From positions 1 to 64,000 of the forward strand of contig JBHJOC010000035.1 in NCBI GenBank assembly GCA_050330095.1: a stretch of 64,000 nt of DNA, written 5' to 3'. Origin of the DNA: JBCBWG01 sp036804185 (GTDB lineage Bacteria > Pseudomonadota > Alphaproteobacteria > Rhizobiales > Hyphomicrobiaceae). Positions 26,646 to 35,229 of the stretch are shown piece by piece (within the stretch, counting starts at the first letter, position 1; each line of letters begins with the position of its first letter). Below the pieces are notes generated by a model. That model searched no databases and was not told the origin of the DNA. It worked only from the letters and a program-made list of their open reading frames with translations. The position numbers and the translations under genes are program-made.

Positions 26646-26702
26646 CCGATCGGAAGTCCGTGCAGAAGCCGCAACACACGGCTGCCAGGGACTTCTGATC
26701 GG
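26646..26702. repeat. Long imperfect inverted repeat after groEL
   Basis: CCGATCGGAAGTCC at 26646-26659 pairs with GGACTTCTGATCGG at 26689-26702 (13 of 14). An inner AGCCG / CGGCT stem sits between them. The right arm is the same 14-mer found in dispersed repeat copy A (5402-5415) and, with changes, in copy B. It may be a structured 3' end of groESL mRNA or a degenerate repeat element. Confidence 0.6.
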
Positions 26703-26726
26703 GAAGCGGGTTCTAGCCAAGTCTTA

Positions 26727-26752
26727 GGGTGCCGTTCGCGGCACCCTTTTTT
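26727..26752 (+). terminator. Rho-independent terminator of groESL
   Basis: GGGTGCCG at 26727-26734, a TTCG tetraloop, CGGCACCC at 26739-26746, then six T. A perfect 8-bp GC-rich stem with a stable tetraloop and U-tract, 106 bp after the groEL stop. Confidence 0.95.
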
Positions 26753-26838
26753 GCTCCCGGGGTTCGCGTTTCAGCGGGATAAGCATAGCGCGACGCGCGG
26801 CTCAAAACGTCGACGGCTGAAGAATCCGTGAACGTCGT

Positions 26839-26852
26839 TTGATCACTGTCAA
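26839..26852. promoter_or_regulatory. Fnr/FixK-like box upstream of the dihaem cytochrome c
   Basis: TTGATCACTGTCAA differs from the consensus TTGAT-N4-ATCAA at one position. It ends 70 bp before the cytochrome ATG, a usual distance for activation by a Crp/Fnr regulator. A Crp/Fnr-family gene lies 3 kb downstream. Confidence 0.6.
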
Positions 26853-26922
26853 ATATGTGCTGGTCAGCAACCTCTACAGGCATGCCGGCCCCGATGGGGG
26901 TTCGCCGTGACCGGAGGGGGAG

Positions 26923-27600
26923 ATGGCATCGATCAGGAGCATGTCGCCAAAGCTTGCTGCCGTGCTTTGGCTCACCTGGACATGTTGCAGCAGTGTTGCG
27001 ACGGCGTATGCGGAAGCTCCGGGCGAGCTTTCCAGCCTTGCTCACATGCTGGTGCACGAGGGGCGGGAGGAGCCGCGTGTCGTTGCCTGCGTTGCCTGTC
27101 ACCGCGACTCGGGTGGCGGAGATGCAGGGTCGGCGTTTGGCAATATCACAGGTCACTCGGCTGCGTATTTCGCCAAGCAGTTGCGGGATTATAAGTCCGG
27201 CCGCCGGGAAAACCGCGTGATGCAGGTCATCGTTGAAGGCTTATCCGAGACCGATATTGGCGCTCTTGCAGCCTACTATGAACATCAGGTTTCGGCACCA
27301 ACCGTCCAGCGCGTCCCAGAAGCACCGGTGGTGGGTGTTATGCTTGCCCAAGAGGGGGCAACAGCGCGCGGCATAGCGGCGTGCAACGCCTGTCACGGCG
27401 ACGCCGACGCTCGGTCGGCTGCGGAAGCACCGAACCTTTATGGGCAGCATCCGATTTATATCATCAATCAACTGGAAGCTTGGCAGAACGGCACGCGCAG
27501 AAACGATCCTGCCGATGTGATGGCGGCAATTTCAAAGTCATTGACGGCGGACGAGATCAGCGCCGTTGCCATCTATTATGCGCGCCGTGAACGGCAATGA
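26923..27600 (+). CDS. Dihaem c-type cytochrome (cytochrome c4-like)
   Basis: A 225-residue exported protein with two class I haem sites, CVACH (about residue 56) and CNACH (about residue 154), in two repeated domains; each is followed by a GHSAAYFAKQLRDYKSG or QHPIYIINQLEAWQNG stretch typical of cytochrome c4/c553 proteins. The N-terminus has a signal peptide (LAAVLWLTWTCCSSVATAYA). GGAGGGGG lies before ATG 26923. It should carry electrons in the periplasm, for example to a terminal oxidase. A Fnr-like box upstream suggests oxygen-responsive control. Confidence 0.9.
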   Translation: MASIRSMSPKLAAVLWLTWTCCSSVATAYAEAPGELSSLAHMLVHEGREEPRVVACVACHRDSGGGDAGSAFGNITGHSAAYFAKQLRDYKSGRRENRVMQVIVEGLSETDIGALAAYYEHQVSAPTVQRVPEAPVVGVMLAQEGATARGIAACNACHGDADARSAAEAPNLYGQHPIYIINQLEAWQNGTRRNDPADVMAAISKSLTADEISAVAIYYARRERQ

Positions 27601-27865
27601 GGTGGGGTGGTTCATAGCCAACACGCCTGTTGGCCTCGTGAGCACGGCTCAAGCCCTGGATCGTGAAGCTGGGTCCAGGCTCTCGCCGCTCACACGGCTC
27701 GGCCAGGATGACGCATGTCCTCAACACCGGCTGTCAGCGGAGAAAACCTGAGGTGTGCGCAGCGCGAATCCCCCGCGGAAGGGCACCGCGACACCAAGCG
27801 GCAGTGGCATTCGTCTCGCGTCGTGCAACGTCGCTCGCGCTGAGGTCCTGTCGCGATGACGACAT
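27601..27865. other. Intergenic region without recognised features
   Basis: First part of the 351-bp gap between the cytochrome and fpr. No supported frame, no terminator with a T-tract and no repeat was seen here. The regulatory site entered separately follows it. Confidence 0.5.
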
Positions 27866-27891
27866 TTGAGCTATGTCAATGGACGTTGACA
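27866..27891. promoter_or_regulatory. Overlapping operator-like sites upstream of fpr
   Basis: TTGAGCTATGTCAA at 27866-27879 fits the relaxed FixK/Fnr pattern TTGA-N6-TCAA. Overlapping it, TGTCAA-N6-TTGACA at 27874-27891 is a perfect 6-bp inverted repeat whose right half is also a perfect -35 hexamer. The sites end 60 bp before the fpr ATG. Either a Crp/Fnr-type regulator or another dimeric regulator could bind. Confidence 0.4.
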
Positions 27892-27951
27892 CTTAGATGT
27901 ATTAGGCAGCCTGTGCACTGGAAAAACCGAACGACGAAGGCGTGACGACAG

Positions 27952-28800
27952 ATGCTCGACCAAACGGCCGTTGCTCCGGTATCAGCGGAGCCGATCGCAG
28001 CGCCGGCGCAGAGCGCGGCCAAGAGACCGTCAGCGATGCTGCGCGAGCGGGTCACGGAGATCACGCATTACACCGACAAGTTGTTCTCGTTCCGGACGTC
28101 GCGGTCGCCGACCTTCCGTTTCGAGAGCGGGCAATTCACGATGATCGGCCTCGAGATCGACGGCCGCCCACTGCTGCGTGCCTATTCGATGGCCAGCGCA
28201 CACTATGACGAACACCTTGAATTCTTTTCGATCAAGGTGCCCGATGGTCCGCTGACATCGCGACTGCAGCACATCGTTCCAGGTGACGAGATCCTTGTCG
28301 GGCCGAAGCCGACGGGAACGCTCGTTTACTCGAACCTGGCGCCTGGGCGTCGCCTGGTGCTCTGCGCGACGGGAACGGGCTTCGCGCCTTTCGCGAGCAT
28401 TTTGCGCGATCCAGAGGTTTATGATCGCTTCGAAGAGATCGTGGTCATTAATGGGTCGCGGCGCGTCGCTGAACTCGCTTACGCAACCAAAGTCGTCACA
28501 GATGTGCGGACCCACGAATTCCTTGGTGAACTCGCCGACGGCCGCGTCCACTACTATGCAACCGTCACGCGCGAGCCGTATTTTCATCAAGGCAGGATTA
28601 CCGACCTTATCCAGTCTGCAAAGGTTTTCGATGACCTCGACCTTTCGCCGCTCGATCGGGAATCGGATCGCGTCATGATCTGCGGGAACCCGCAAATGCT
28701 GATTGATCTGAGCGCGATGTTGGAAGCGCGTGGGTTCAGCGAGGGCTCGAGCGGTCAGCCTGGTGATTACGTGATCGAAAAGGCGTTCGTCGCACGTTGA
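27952..28800 (+). CDS. fpr: Ferredoxin-NADP reductase
   Basis: A 282-residue flavoprotein. The FAD motif is RAYSMAS (RxYS type), the NADP loop is CATGTGFAPFASILRD, and CGNPQMLIDL and the C-terminus DYVIEKAFVAR are typical of bacterial Fpr. It passes electrons between NADPH and ferredoxin or flavodoxin and is often part of oxidative stress or FeS supply. The first ~28 residues are an Ala/Pro-rich extension before the flavin domain, so a later start at the ATG for MLRERVTEI is possible. Convergent with ompW. Confidence 0.94.
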   Translation: MLDQTAVAPVSAEPIAAPAQSAAKRPSAMLRERVTEITHYTDKLFSFRTSRSPTFRFESGQFTMIGLEIDGRPLLRAYSMASAHYDEHLEFFSIKVPDGPLTSRLQHIVPGDEILVGPKPTGTLVYSNLAPGRRLVLCATGTGFAPFASILRDPEVYDRFEEIVVINGSRRVAELAYATKVVTDVRTHEFLGELADGRVHYYATVTREPYFHQGRITDLIQSAKVFDDLDLSPLDRESDRVMICGNPQMLIDLSAMLEARGFSEGSSGQPGDYVIEKAFVAR

Positions 28801-28901
28801 ATTTCGAGACGTGCCGGAGCCGAACACCGTTGCCGTTCCGAGCGGGTCATGAAGCCTGCCCTGCACTGTCGTTTACGTATGGATCAACCAGATAAAAACC
28901 A

Positions 28902-28934
28902 AAGGCCCGACACGATGGATGCGTGTCGGGCCTT
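28902..28934. terminator. Bidirectional terminator between fpr and ompW
   Basis: AAGGCCCGACACG at 28902-28914 and CGTGTCGGGCCTT at 28922-28934 form a perfect 13-bp stem with a 7-base loop. On the minus strand it is followed by TTGGTTTTTATC, so it should end ompW transcription well; for fpr it works from the other side with a weaker tract. It sits between two convergent genes, as expected. Confidence 0.88.
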
Positions 28935-29000
28935 CGATATGGCGTCGCGGCTCAGGACTGCAGTCGCGGCGGCGAAATGTTTGATGGCCTCGATGAGCCA

Positions 29001-29687
29001 CTACTTCAGCGGCGCACTGTTCCGTCCGAACAGATTGAACCGATAACCGATGCCAGCGCTGACGATGAGCGGATCGACGTCGATATCTGCCCGGATACGG
29101 TCAGCACCTACGTTCCAGGTCGCGTTCGTATTGAGCCAAGTGTATTTCACGTCTGCGTTGGCATAAAACCCGTGGCCCAGCTCCATATCTAGCCCAGCCT
29201 GGAGGGTGAAACCGATAGCGTCGTCGATACTGACCCGATCGGCGCCAAGGCCGTTAGACCCGGTTTTGACATCGAAGAAGTGGATGTATTGGAGGCCCGC
29301 TCCAACGTATGGCTTGAAGCCGTGCATCGGATCGAAGTGATATTGCAACGTGACGGCTGGCGGGAAAATCCAGAAGTCGGCCACCTCGCCGACGCCGCCG
29401 CTGACGCGTGCCTGATGCGTCGCGAAACAGCAGAAAAGTTCGGCAGCGATATTTTTCGTGAAGAAGTATGTCAGCGTCGCAGCCGGGATGAACTCATCGG
29501 AAATGCTCGCATCGAGCCCCGGTATCGGCGCTCCATTGTTGGTCAGAGACTTAAGGTTGTCTTGCGTCAAAACACCTGCGCCGAGGACGCGCACCATGAA
29601 ATCCCCAGAATAATCGCCCGCCTGAACAGGCTGCGAAAAGCCTGCTGCCAGCACCAGAACTGCAGCGGCTCCCTTCAATTCCTTCAT
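29001..29687 (-). CDS. ompW: OmpW-family outer membrane protein
   Basis: A 228-residue beta-barrel precursor. The signal peptide ends after PVQA near residue 23. ATLTYFFTKNIAAELF, PPAVTLQYHF, KPYVGAGLQYIHFF and the terminal strand IVSAGIGYRFNLFG match the eight-stranded OmpW barrel, which carries small hydrophobic molecules across the outer membrane. It ends in SAPLK rather than an aromatic residue. ATG 29687 is chosen because the signal peptide starts there. A perfect Fnr box lies 150 bp upstream; enterobacterial ompW is known to respond to Fnr. Confidence 0.93.
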   Translation of the reverse strand: MKELKGAAAVLVLAAGFSQPVQAGDYSGDFMVRVLGAGVLTQDNLKSLTNNGAPIPGLDASISDEFIPAATLTYFFTKNIAAELFCCFATHQARVSGGVGEVADFWIFPPAVTLQYHFDPMHGFKPYVGAGLQYIHFFDVKTGSNGLGADRVSIDDAIGFTLQAGLDMELGHGFYANADVKYTWLNTNATWNVGADRIRADIDVDPLIVSAGIGYRFNLFGRNSAPLK

Positions 29688-29836
29688 GTCGTCCCCCGAT
29701 CGCGTGATCCCTAGGTGGCATTGCACGCTCAAGGCATTTGCTCCCTGGTGTCGAGATCGCGGGGTCCAGTTTGCGCTGACCAAAATCAGTCCATGGTCCG
29801 CGCGCCGACGAATGTGCCCAAAATGCGACGCATGTT

Positions 29837-29850
29837 TTGATCCACATCAA
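29837..29850. promoter_or_regulatory. Fnr/FixK box in the ompW / crp-fnr divergent region
   Basis: TTGATCCACATCAA is an exact match to the Fnr consensus TTGAT-N4-ATCAA. It is in the 306-bp gap between ompW (minus) and the Crp/Fnr-family gene (plus), 150 bp from one start and 144 bp from the other, so it could act on either or both, including autoregulation. Confidence 0.8.
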
Positions 29851-29993
29851 ACGCGTCTGATACTTTGGCGCCCGACTTTGTTTGTGGACCGCCAGCACAA
29901 GCGATTTCGTCGCAGGTCTTATTGACAGAGCGCAATCGCGACGGATCGGCGTCGGCTTAGCGTGATGGTCAACGCGAGGATGAGGCGTCGATC

Positions 29994-30698
29994 ATGGATA
30001 ATCGAGAACGCGACGGAATTGCAGGACTGGCAGCCGGTCGGCTTGGGGCCGTTACTCCGGTTGGGCTGTCGTTCGACCTGTCGGCGGGACACCGGCTGTC
30101 GCTCTCCAGCGAGCGAAAGGCTGTTGCCTTGCATGTCGAGAACGGGTGGCTGACGGTCGAGACCACGCGGATCAACGGCAAGCCGAGCACGCTGCTGATC
30201 CTGATTCCGGGAGATCTGTTGTGGATTGCGTCTCTGCCTGAAGAGCTTCGGATCACTCTGCGGGCAGCAACCGAGGTGACGCTGCAACGTCTGACGTGCG
30301 TCGATCATGCCAAACACAATGGCGCGGACCCCGGTGGATCCGACGGGCAGGCGGCAGGCGATGCGGAATGCGATTGCGCAACAACAATGCTCGCTCCGTC
30401 GGTCGCAAAATTCATGCGTCATGCCGTGCGCGTTGGCCGGTTGAGTGCCGAGCAGAGGCTTGCTGGGCTGTTTGTCGATCTTGCCGGAGCGCTCGGTCGG
30501 TCAACGCCCGGCGGCATCGTGTTCGATATGCCCCTCGCCCGTCAGGATGTTGCAGACTATCTCCTGCTGAACCCTGATACGCTCAGCCGTCAGATGTCAC
30601 GGTTCAAGTCGGAAGGCCTCATCTCGCAGCCGGCGCGGGACAGACTGGTTGTGCGTGACATTGCCAAGCTCAAGGCGATGGTCGCGCAACCAAGCTGA
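29994..30698 (+). CDS. Crp/Fnr-family transcription regulator
   Basis: A 234-residue protein with an N-terminal cyclic-nucleotide-type beta domain (about 20-105) and a C-terminal winged helix. LARQDVADYLLLNPDTLSR then QMSRFKSEGLI (about 180-210) is the helix-turn-helix; DTLSR aligns with ETISR of Fnr, where Ser and Arg read TTGA. No N-terminal Cys cluster is present, so it is not an oxygen-sensing Fnr; Cys residues in ECDC near the middle are notable. It is more like FixK/Dnr-type downstream regulators. A perfect Fnr box precedes it. Confidence 0.88.
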   Translation: MDNRERDGIAGLAAGRLGAVTPVGLSFDLSAGHRLSLSSERKAVALHVENGWLTVETTRINGKPSTLLILIPGDLLWIASLPEELRITLRAATEVTLQRLTCVDHAKHNGADPGGSDGQAAGDAECDCATTMLAPSVAKFMRHAVRVGRLSAEQRLAGLFVDLAGALGRSTPGGIVFDMPLARQDVADYLLLNPDTLSRQMSRFKSEGLISQPARDRLVVRDIAKLKAMVAQPS

Positions 30699-30762
30699 AT
30701 GGGCGCTGCGGGCGCGCTGCGATGATCCTTGTCGGCTCCGTAGTGGCGGGCTAAGACGCAGC

Positions 30763-31587
30763 ATGCCAAAGACACGCATCGATCAGACATTTGCGCGGCT
30801 GCGGTCGCAGGGGCGCCGCGCTCTTGTGACCTTCGTAACCGCTGGCGATCCGGATTTCGAGACGTCGAGCCGGCTCCTTGATGGGCTGCCGGCAGCCGGC
30901 GCAGACATCATCGAGCTTGGAATGCCGTTCTCCGATCCGATGGCTGACGGGCCCGCCATTCAGGCTGCAGGCCTTCGCGCCCTCAAGGCTGGCCAGACGT
31001 TGGGCCGAACGCTTGAGATGGTGCGAGCATTTCGCTCGAATAACGATGTCACGCCGATTGTCTTGATGGGGTATTACAACCCGATCTACCATTTCGGTGT
31101 GGAACGGTTTGTGACAGAGGCGGCCGCTATCGGCGTCGATGGCTTGATCGTCGTCGACCTGCCGCCTGAGGCCGATGATGAGCTCTGTCTGCCCGCTGCG
31201 CAGGCCGGCATCAGCTTCGTCCGATTGGCGACGCCGACGACGGACGAAAAGCGCCTGCCAAGCGTGCTCGCCCATACGTCAGGCTTTGTGTATTACGTGT
31301 CGATAACGGGGATCACGGGGGCCGCTACGCCTGATCGTGGAGCCGTTGCGGCGAATGTCGAGAGGATAAAGTCGCAGACTGAACTCCCGGTCTGCGTTGG
31401 GTTCGGCGTCAAGACCCCCGCCCAGGCGCGCGATATCGCGGCGGTCGCCGATGGCGTCGTTGTCGGTTCCGCTCTGGTGTCTGCGATCGAAGCAACGTTG
31501 GATTCGGATGGCCGAGCCACTGGCAAAACCGTGCCGGCTGTCCTAGGTCTCGTAGAGGCGCTTTCAATCGCCGTTCGTGGCCCTTGA
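30763..31587 (+). CDS. trpA: Tryptophan synthase alpha subunit
   Basis: A 274-residue TIM-barrel protein. The catalytic Glu is in ELGMPFSDPMADGPAIQ, which also holds the second catalytic Asp. FVTAGDPD, LMGYYNPI, YYVSITGITGA and CVGFGVKTP are all present. It splits indole-3-glycerol phosphate for the beta subunit, whose gene is not in view. ATG 30763 begins at MPKTRIDQTFARLR, the normal start. It heads trpA-accD-folC, a linkage common in alphaproteobacteria. Confidence 0.97.
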   Translation: MPKTRIDQTFARLRSQGRRALVTFVTAGDPDFETSSRLLDGLPAAGADIIELGMPFSDPMADGPAIQAAGLRALKAGQTLGRTLEMVRAFRSNNDVTPIVLMGYYNPIYHFGVERFVTEAAAIGVDGLIVVDLPPEADDELCLPAAQAGISFVRLATPTTDEKRLPSVLAHTSGFVYYVSITGITGAATPDRGAVAANVERIKSQTELPVCVGFGVKTPAQARDIAAVADGVVVGSALVSAIEATLDSDGRATGKTVPAVLGLVEALSIAVRGP

Positions 31588-31752
31588 CCTGAAAACACCT
31601 GAAGGCATGCGCGACGAACAACTGTTGCCGTGCCATCGTCACGCCGACCGGCTCGGCTCGAACTCAGGCGGACCGGCATTTCAGAATTCGGATTGCCTCT
31701 ATGGCAGCCGCCTTGCAGGCGCCAGGAGCCGATCGCCAGGAGCCGAACCCAA

Positions 31753-33105
31753 GTGAACTGGATCAGCAACGTCGTTCGCCCACGGATCCGCAGCTTTCTG
31801 ACAACGAAGCGCGACGTGCCGGAGAATCTCTGGGTTCAGTGTCCAGAGAGCGGGCAGATGGTCTTCCACAAGGACGTGGAAGCAAACCAGTTCGTCATTC
31901 CGGGCTCCGAGCACCATCTGCGTATCGGTGCTCAGGATCGGCTTGCGCTGACATTCGATGACGGGACCTATGAGCGTGTCCCGTTGCGCGAGGTCCCGCT
32001 CGACCCGCTGAAGTTCCGCGATGGCCGGCGCTATGTTGATCGCCTCAAGGACGCAAAGACCGTAACGGGCCTCGACGACGCGGTTCTGATCGGCGAGGGA
32101 CTGCTCGGCGGTCGTCGCGTCGTGATCGGTGTCCAGGATTTCCGTTTCATGGGCGGGTCGCTGGGCATGGCGGCGGGAGAGGCTGTGATCACCGGCATTG
32201 AGCGCGCGCTCGAGTCGAGAATACCTTTTATTCTGTTCGCGGCATCGGGCGGCGCTCGGATGCAGGAGGGCATCCTGTCCCTGATGCAGATGCCGCGCAC
32301 GACCATCGCTGTGCAGAAGCTGCGCGAGGTGGGTCTTCCCTACATTGTCGTGCTGACCGACCCAACAACGGGCGGCGTTACGGCTTCTTATGCGATGTTG
32401 GGAGATGTCCAGATCGCAGAGCCGGGCGCACTTATCTGTTTCGCTGGACCGCGCGTGATCGAGCAGACCATCCGGGAACAATTGCCGGAAGGGTTTCAGC
32501 GAGCTGAATATCTGCTGGCGCATGGCATGATCGACATGGTGGTCCACCGTCACAAGATGCGGGATACGCTGGCCCGCTTGGTGCGGGTCCTTGGGCCAGA
32601 CCTCGCGCTTGCAGAAGACCTGAAGGAAGAAGTCGCCGACGTCGGCGGATCGGTGCTCGGTTCGGGTCGTGAACGCGTCGTCACGAGCGCAGCGGCGCCG
32701 GCGACCCGCGCTGCCAAAACGCGGGGCTCGCAGGTGAACGGTGCCGGGACACATGAGGCAGCCGCTCAAACTGGCAAGGCCAATGGGCAAGGACCTGCTG
32801 GCGCGTCAGGGCCCGGCGTCGAACCGGACGATGCAGCCGCAGTGGCCGCTCGCCAGGACGAGACACAGAAAGCCAATGAGCCGAAGCCCAAGGCGAACGG
32901 GACCGGCAAAGCCTCCGCGCCGACGAAGCCGGCATCCGAGCCAAGTTTGTTCGATTCGCTTGGCTTCACGACGGGCGGCTTTACAACGGGCGGCTTTTCG
33001 ACTGGCCGGACAAAGAAGGAGCCGGGCACTGATGCCGGCACTGGGTCCGACGGTAAAGCGTCGCTCGCCAACGGTCATGCGCCGACGGGCAAGCGCGACG
33101 CATGA
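31753..33105 (+). CDS. accD: Acetyl-CoA carboxylase carboxyltransferase beta subunit, with long C-terminal tail
   Basis: A 450-residue protein. The first ~300 residues are a normal AccD: WVQCPESGQMVFHKDVEANQ, then FMGGSLGMAAGEA, AASGGARMQEG and PTTGGVTASYA. It transfers carboxyl from biotin to acetyl-CoA for fatty acid synthesis. The N-terminal zinc ribbon keeps only one Cys, as in other alphaproteobacterial AccD. Residues ~305-450 are an unusual Ala/Gly/Lys/Thr-rich low-complexity tail ending with GFTTGGFTTGGFSTG. GTG 31753 with AGGAG upstream is the family start (NWISNVVRP). Its stop overlaps the folC start. Confidence 0.96.
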   Translation: MNWISNVVRPRIRSFLTTKRDVPENLWVQCPESGQMVFHKDVEANQFVIPGSEHHLRIGAQDRLALTFDDGTYERVPLREVPLDPLKFRDGRRYVDRLKDAKTVTGLDDAVLIGEGLLGGRRVVIGVQDFRFMGGSLGMAAGEAVITGIERALESRIPFILFAASGGARMQEGILSLMQMPRTTIAVQKLREVGLPYIVVLTDPTTGGVTASYAMLGDVQIAEPGALICFAGPRVIEQTIREQLPEGFQRAEYLLAHGMIDMVVHRHKMRDTLARLVRVLGPDLALAEDLKEEVADVGGSVLGSGRERVVTSAAAPATRAAKTRGSQVNGAGTHEAAAQTGKANGQGPAGASGPGVEPDDAAAVAARQDETQKANEPKPKANGTGKASAPTKPASEPSLFDSLGFTTGGFTTGGFSTGRTKKEPGTDAGTGSDGKASLANGHAPTGKRDA

Positions 33106-34460
33106 CCGCCGACGCTGAGCGACTTGGCGCCCTGCTGGCTTCGCTGCGCCAACTCTATCCAGTTTCGATCGACCTCTCGCTCGATCGGGTCAGGGTGCTT
33201 CTGAGCAAGCTCGGCGCACCGCATCGTAAGCTGCCCCCGGTCATCCATGTCGCAGGCACCAACGGCAAGGGATCCGTCTGCGCGATGTCGGCTGCCATGC
33301 TGAGGAGGGCGGGTCTGCGCGTGCACGTCTATACCTCGCCACATCTGGTCCGGTTTGGCGAGCGCATCGCGCTTGCTGCTGATGATGGTTCGACGCGACC
33401 GATCGGCGATGATTGCTTGATTGATCTCCTCGAACGTGTCCGTTCAATCAACGGGTCGGACCCGATGACGTTCTTCGAGATCACGACCGCTGCCGCGTTC
33501 CTCGCGTTCGCAGAAGCTCCGGCCGATGTCGTCGTGCTCGAGGTCGGACTCGGTGGGCGCCTCGATGCAACGAATGTCGTTGAAAGCCCGGCCGTGACAG
33601 TCATTACGCCGATCGCGCTCGACCATACGGAGCGGCTCGGTCCGACGCTGGCTTCGATCGCCGGTTCGAAGGCTGGGATCATGAAGCCTGGGGTGGGTTG
33701 CGTGGTCGGCCCGCAGGAACCCGAGGCACTTGAGGTCATCGAAGCTGTGGCGTCCGAGCGCCGCGCTCCCCTCATCATACACGGGCAGGATTATGAAACC
33801 TTCGCCCAAAATGGCCGTCTCGTTTATCAGGCCGAAGATCTGCTCTACGACCTTCCCTTGCCTGCGCTGCGCGGGCCCCACCAGATCAGCAACGCCGGGA
33901 TTGCAATCGCAGCCGTACGAAGGTTCGCCACTGTGACTGGGCACGGCAAGAGCCTGGGGGAAGCTGCAATCGCAGCCGGTCTGTCGTCAACGGTCTGGCC
34001 GGCCCGCATGACGCCACTCAACGGTGGGCGCCTCTCGAAGCGGCTCGCGAGCGACGACGAGTTGTGGCTCGATGGCGGTCATAACCCCGCTGCGGGTGCC
34101 GTGGTCGCCCAGACGCTCGCCGATCTCGAAGACAGGGCGCCGAAACCTACGTGGCTCGTATGCGGTATTATGCAGCATAAGGACGTTGACGGATTTTTGT
34201 CGCATTTTGCCGGATTAGTTCGCGGTCTGATCGCGGTTCCCGTGACGGGCGGCCTTGGCGAGCCCGAGCAGCCGGCGGTGCTTGCAGCGCGCGCTCGGGC
34301 CGTTGGCATCCCGGCGACGACGGCGCCGGACGTTGCGACTGCGCTCGCGGAGCTCGTTGCATCGACGCAAGGCGCGCGTCGCGTCTTGATCTGTGGCTCG
34401 CTGTATTTGGCGGGCAACGTCCTCGCCTACGAACAGGGGCGTGACGGCGAGGCAAACTGA
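33102..34460 (+). CDS. folC: Bifunctional dihydrofolate / folylpolyglutamate synthase
   Basis: A 452-residue Mur-ligase-like enzyme. The ATP loop is VAGTNGKGSVCAM (about residue 49), LEVGLGGRLDATNV and ALDHTERLG with SIAGSKAGIMK are typical, and LDGGHNPAAG marks the C-terminal domain. It adds glutamate to dihydropteroate and to folates. ATG 33102 overlaps the accD stop (ATGA), so the two are translationally coupled. Confidence 0.96.
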   Translation: MTADAERLGALLASLRQLYPVSIDLSLDRVRVLLSKLGAPHRKLPPVIHVAGTNGKGSVCAMSAAMLRRAGLRVHVYTSPHLVRFGERIALAADDGSTRPIGDDCLIDLLERVRSINGSDPMTFFEITTAAAFLAFAEAPADVVVLEVGLGGRLDATNVVESPAVTVITPIALDHTERLGPTLASIAGSKAGIMKPGVGCVVGPQEPEALEVIEAVASERRAPLIIHGQDYETFAQNGRLVYQAEDLLYDLPLPALRGPHQISNAGIAIAAVRRFATVTGHGKSLGEAAIAAGLSSTVWPARMTPLNGGRLSKRLASDDELWLDGGHNPAAGAVVAQTLADLEDRAPKPTWLVCGIMQHKDVDGFLSHFAGLVRGLIAVPVTGGLGEPEQPAVLAARARAVGIPATTAPDVATALAELVASTQGARRVLICGSLYLAGNVLAYEQGRDGEAN

Positions 34461-34648
34461 GAGCCCAGTTCGGTCATTGACGCATCGCGCGGCGTCGCCC
34501 ATCTCGCAGGGGTGCAGGATGGTGCTCGGCCCTCGAGCGCACCGCGCTCGGTCCAGGGACTGGGCCGCACTTGTGCAAGCGCTGCGCTCTTCGGCGCGCC
34601 ACCGCTGCGCGGCGTGCTCGATTTGAGAAGTGGAACAGGAGCAGACCC

Positions 34649-34963
34649 ATGACCACGATGCCGAACGACGAAGAGACCCGCCGCGATCTCGAGGCTGCCG
34701 CGTTCCGGCGGCTCGTCTCTCATTTGCGCACGCGAACGGACGTCCAGAATATCGACCTTATGACACTTGCAGGGTTCTGCCGGAACTGCCTCTCGAACTG
34801 GTACCAGGAAGCGGCCTCAGAAAGAGGGCTTGACCTCGACAAGGATGCGGCTCGCGAACTCATCTACGGCATGCCTTACGCGGAGTGGCGGCAGCGTTAT
34901 CAGACCGAGGCGTCATCCGAGCAAAAGGCTGCCTTCGAGGTGTCTCGCCCCAAGGATCACTGA
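34649..34963 (+). CDS. DUF1244 family small protein
   Basis: A 104-residue protein with the DUF1244 core: AAAFRRLVSHLRTRTDVQN, LAGFCRNCLSNWY and a later acidic region with ARELIYGMPYAEW. The CRNC pair could bind metal. AGGAG precedes ATG 34649. The family is common in alphaproteobacteria; its function is not known to me. It is followed after 266 bp by a DUF2312 gene in the same direction. The 188 bp before it and that 266-bp gap hold nothing I can identify. Confidence 0.88.
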   Translation: MTTMPNDEETRRDLEAAAFRRLVSHLRTRTDVQNIDLMTLAGFCRNCLSNWYQEAASERGLDLDKDAARELIYGMPYAEWRQRYQTEASSEQKAAFEVSRPKDH

Positions 34964-35229
34964 TCCGAGTGTGAGCCCCTACCAGGGGGCCACCATCTCG
35001 GTTGGGAGTTCTGGCAGTCAAGAGATGCCATCGCCGACCGGGGACTGCGGGGACAACTCGCCCTTGCAACTTGTTCGTGGGCTCAGCCTTCGCTACCGAT
35101 CGAGCATCGGCGCGCGTATGGCCGCTGTTGGCGCCGAGCCCCGATCGTTTAGCCCTGTCCTTCGTCCGTTTCGCGTCGGGACCAACGCACGGTACCTGCC
35201 TCGCATGGCAGGTGCTGAGGACAAAAGCC

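Noticed and set aside
35150..35225. Possible fourth copy of the dispersed repeat before the DUF2312 gene
   Set aside because: Only scattered short matches (TTCGTCCGTT, ACGCACGG) that need gaps; not better than expected in GC-rich DNA.
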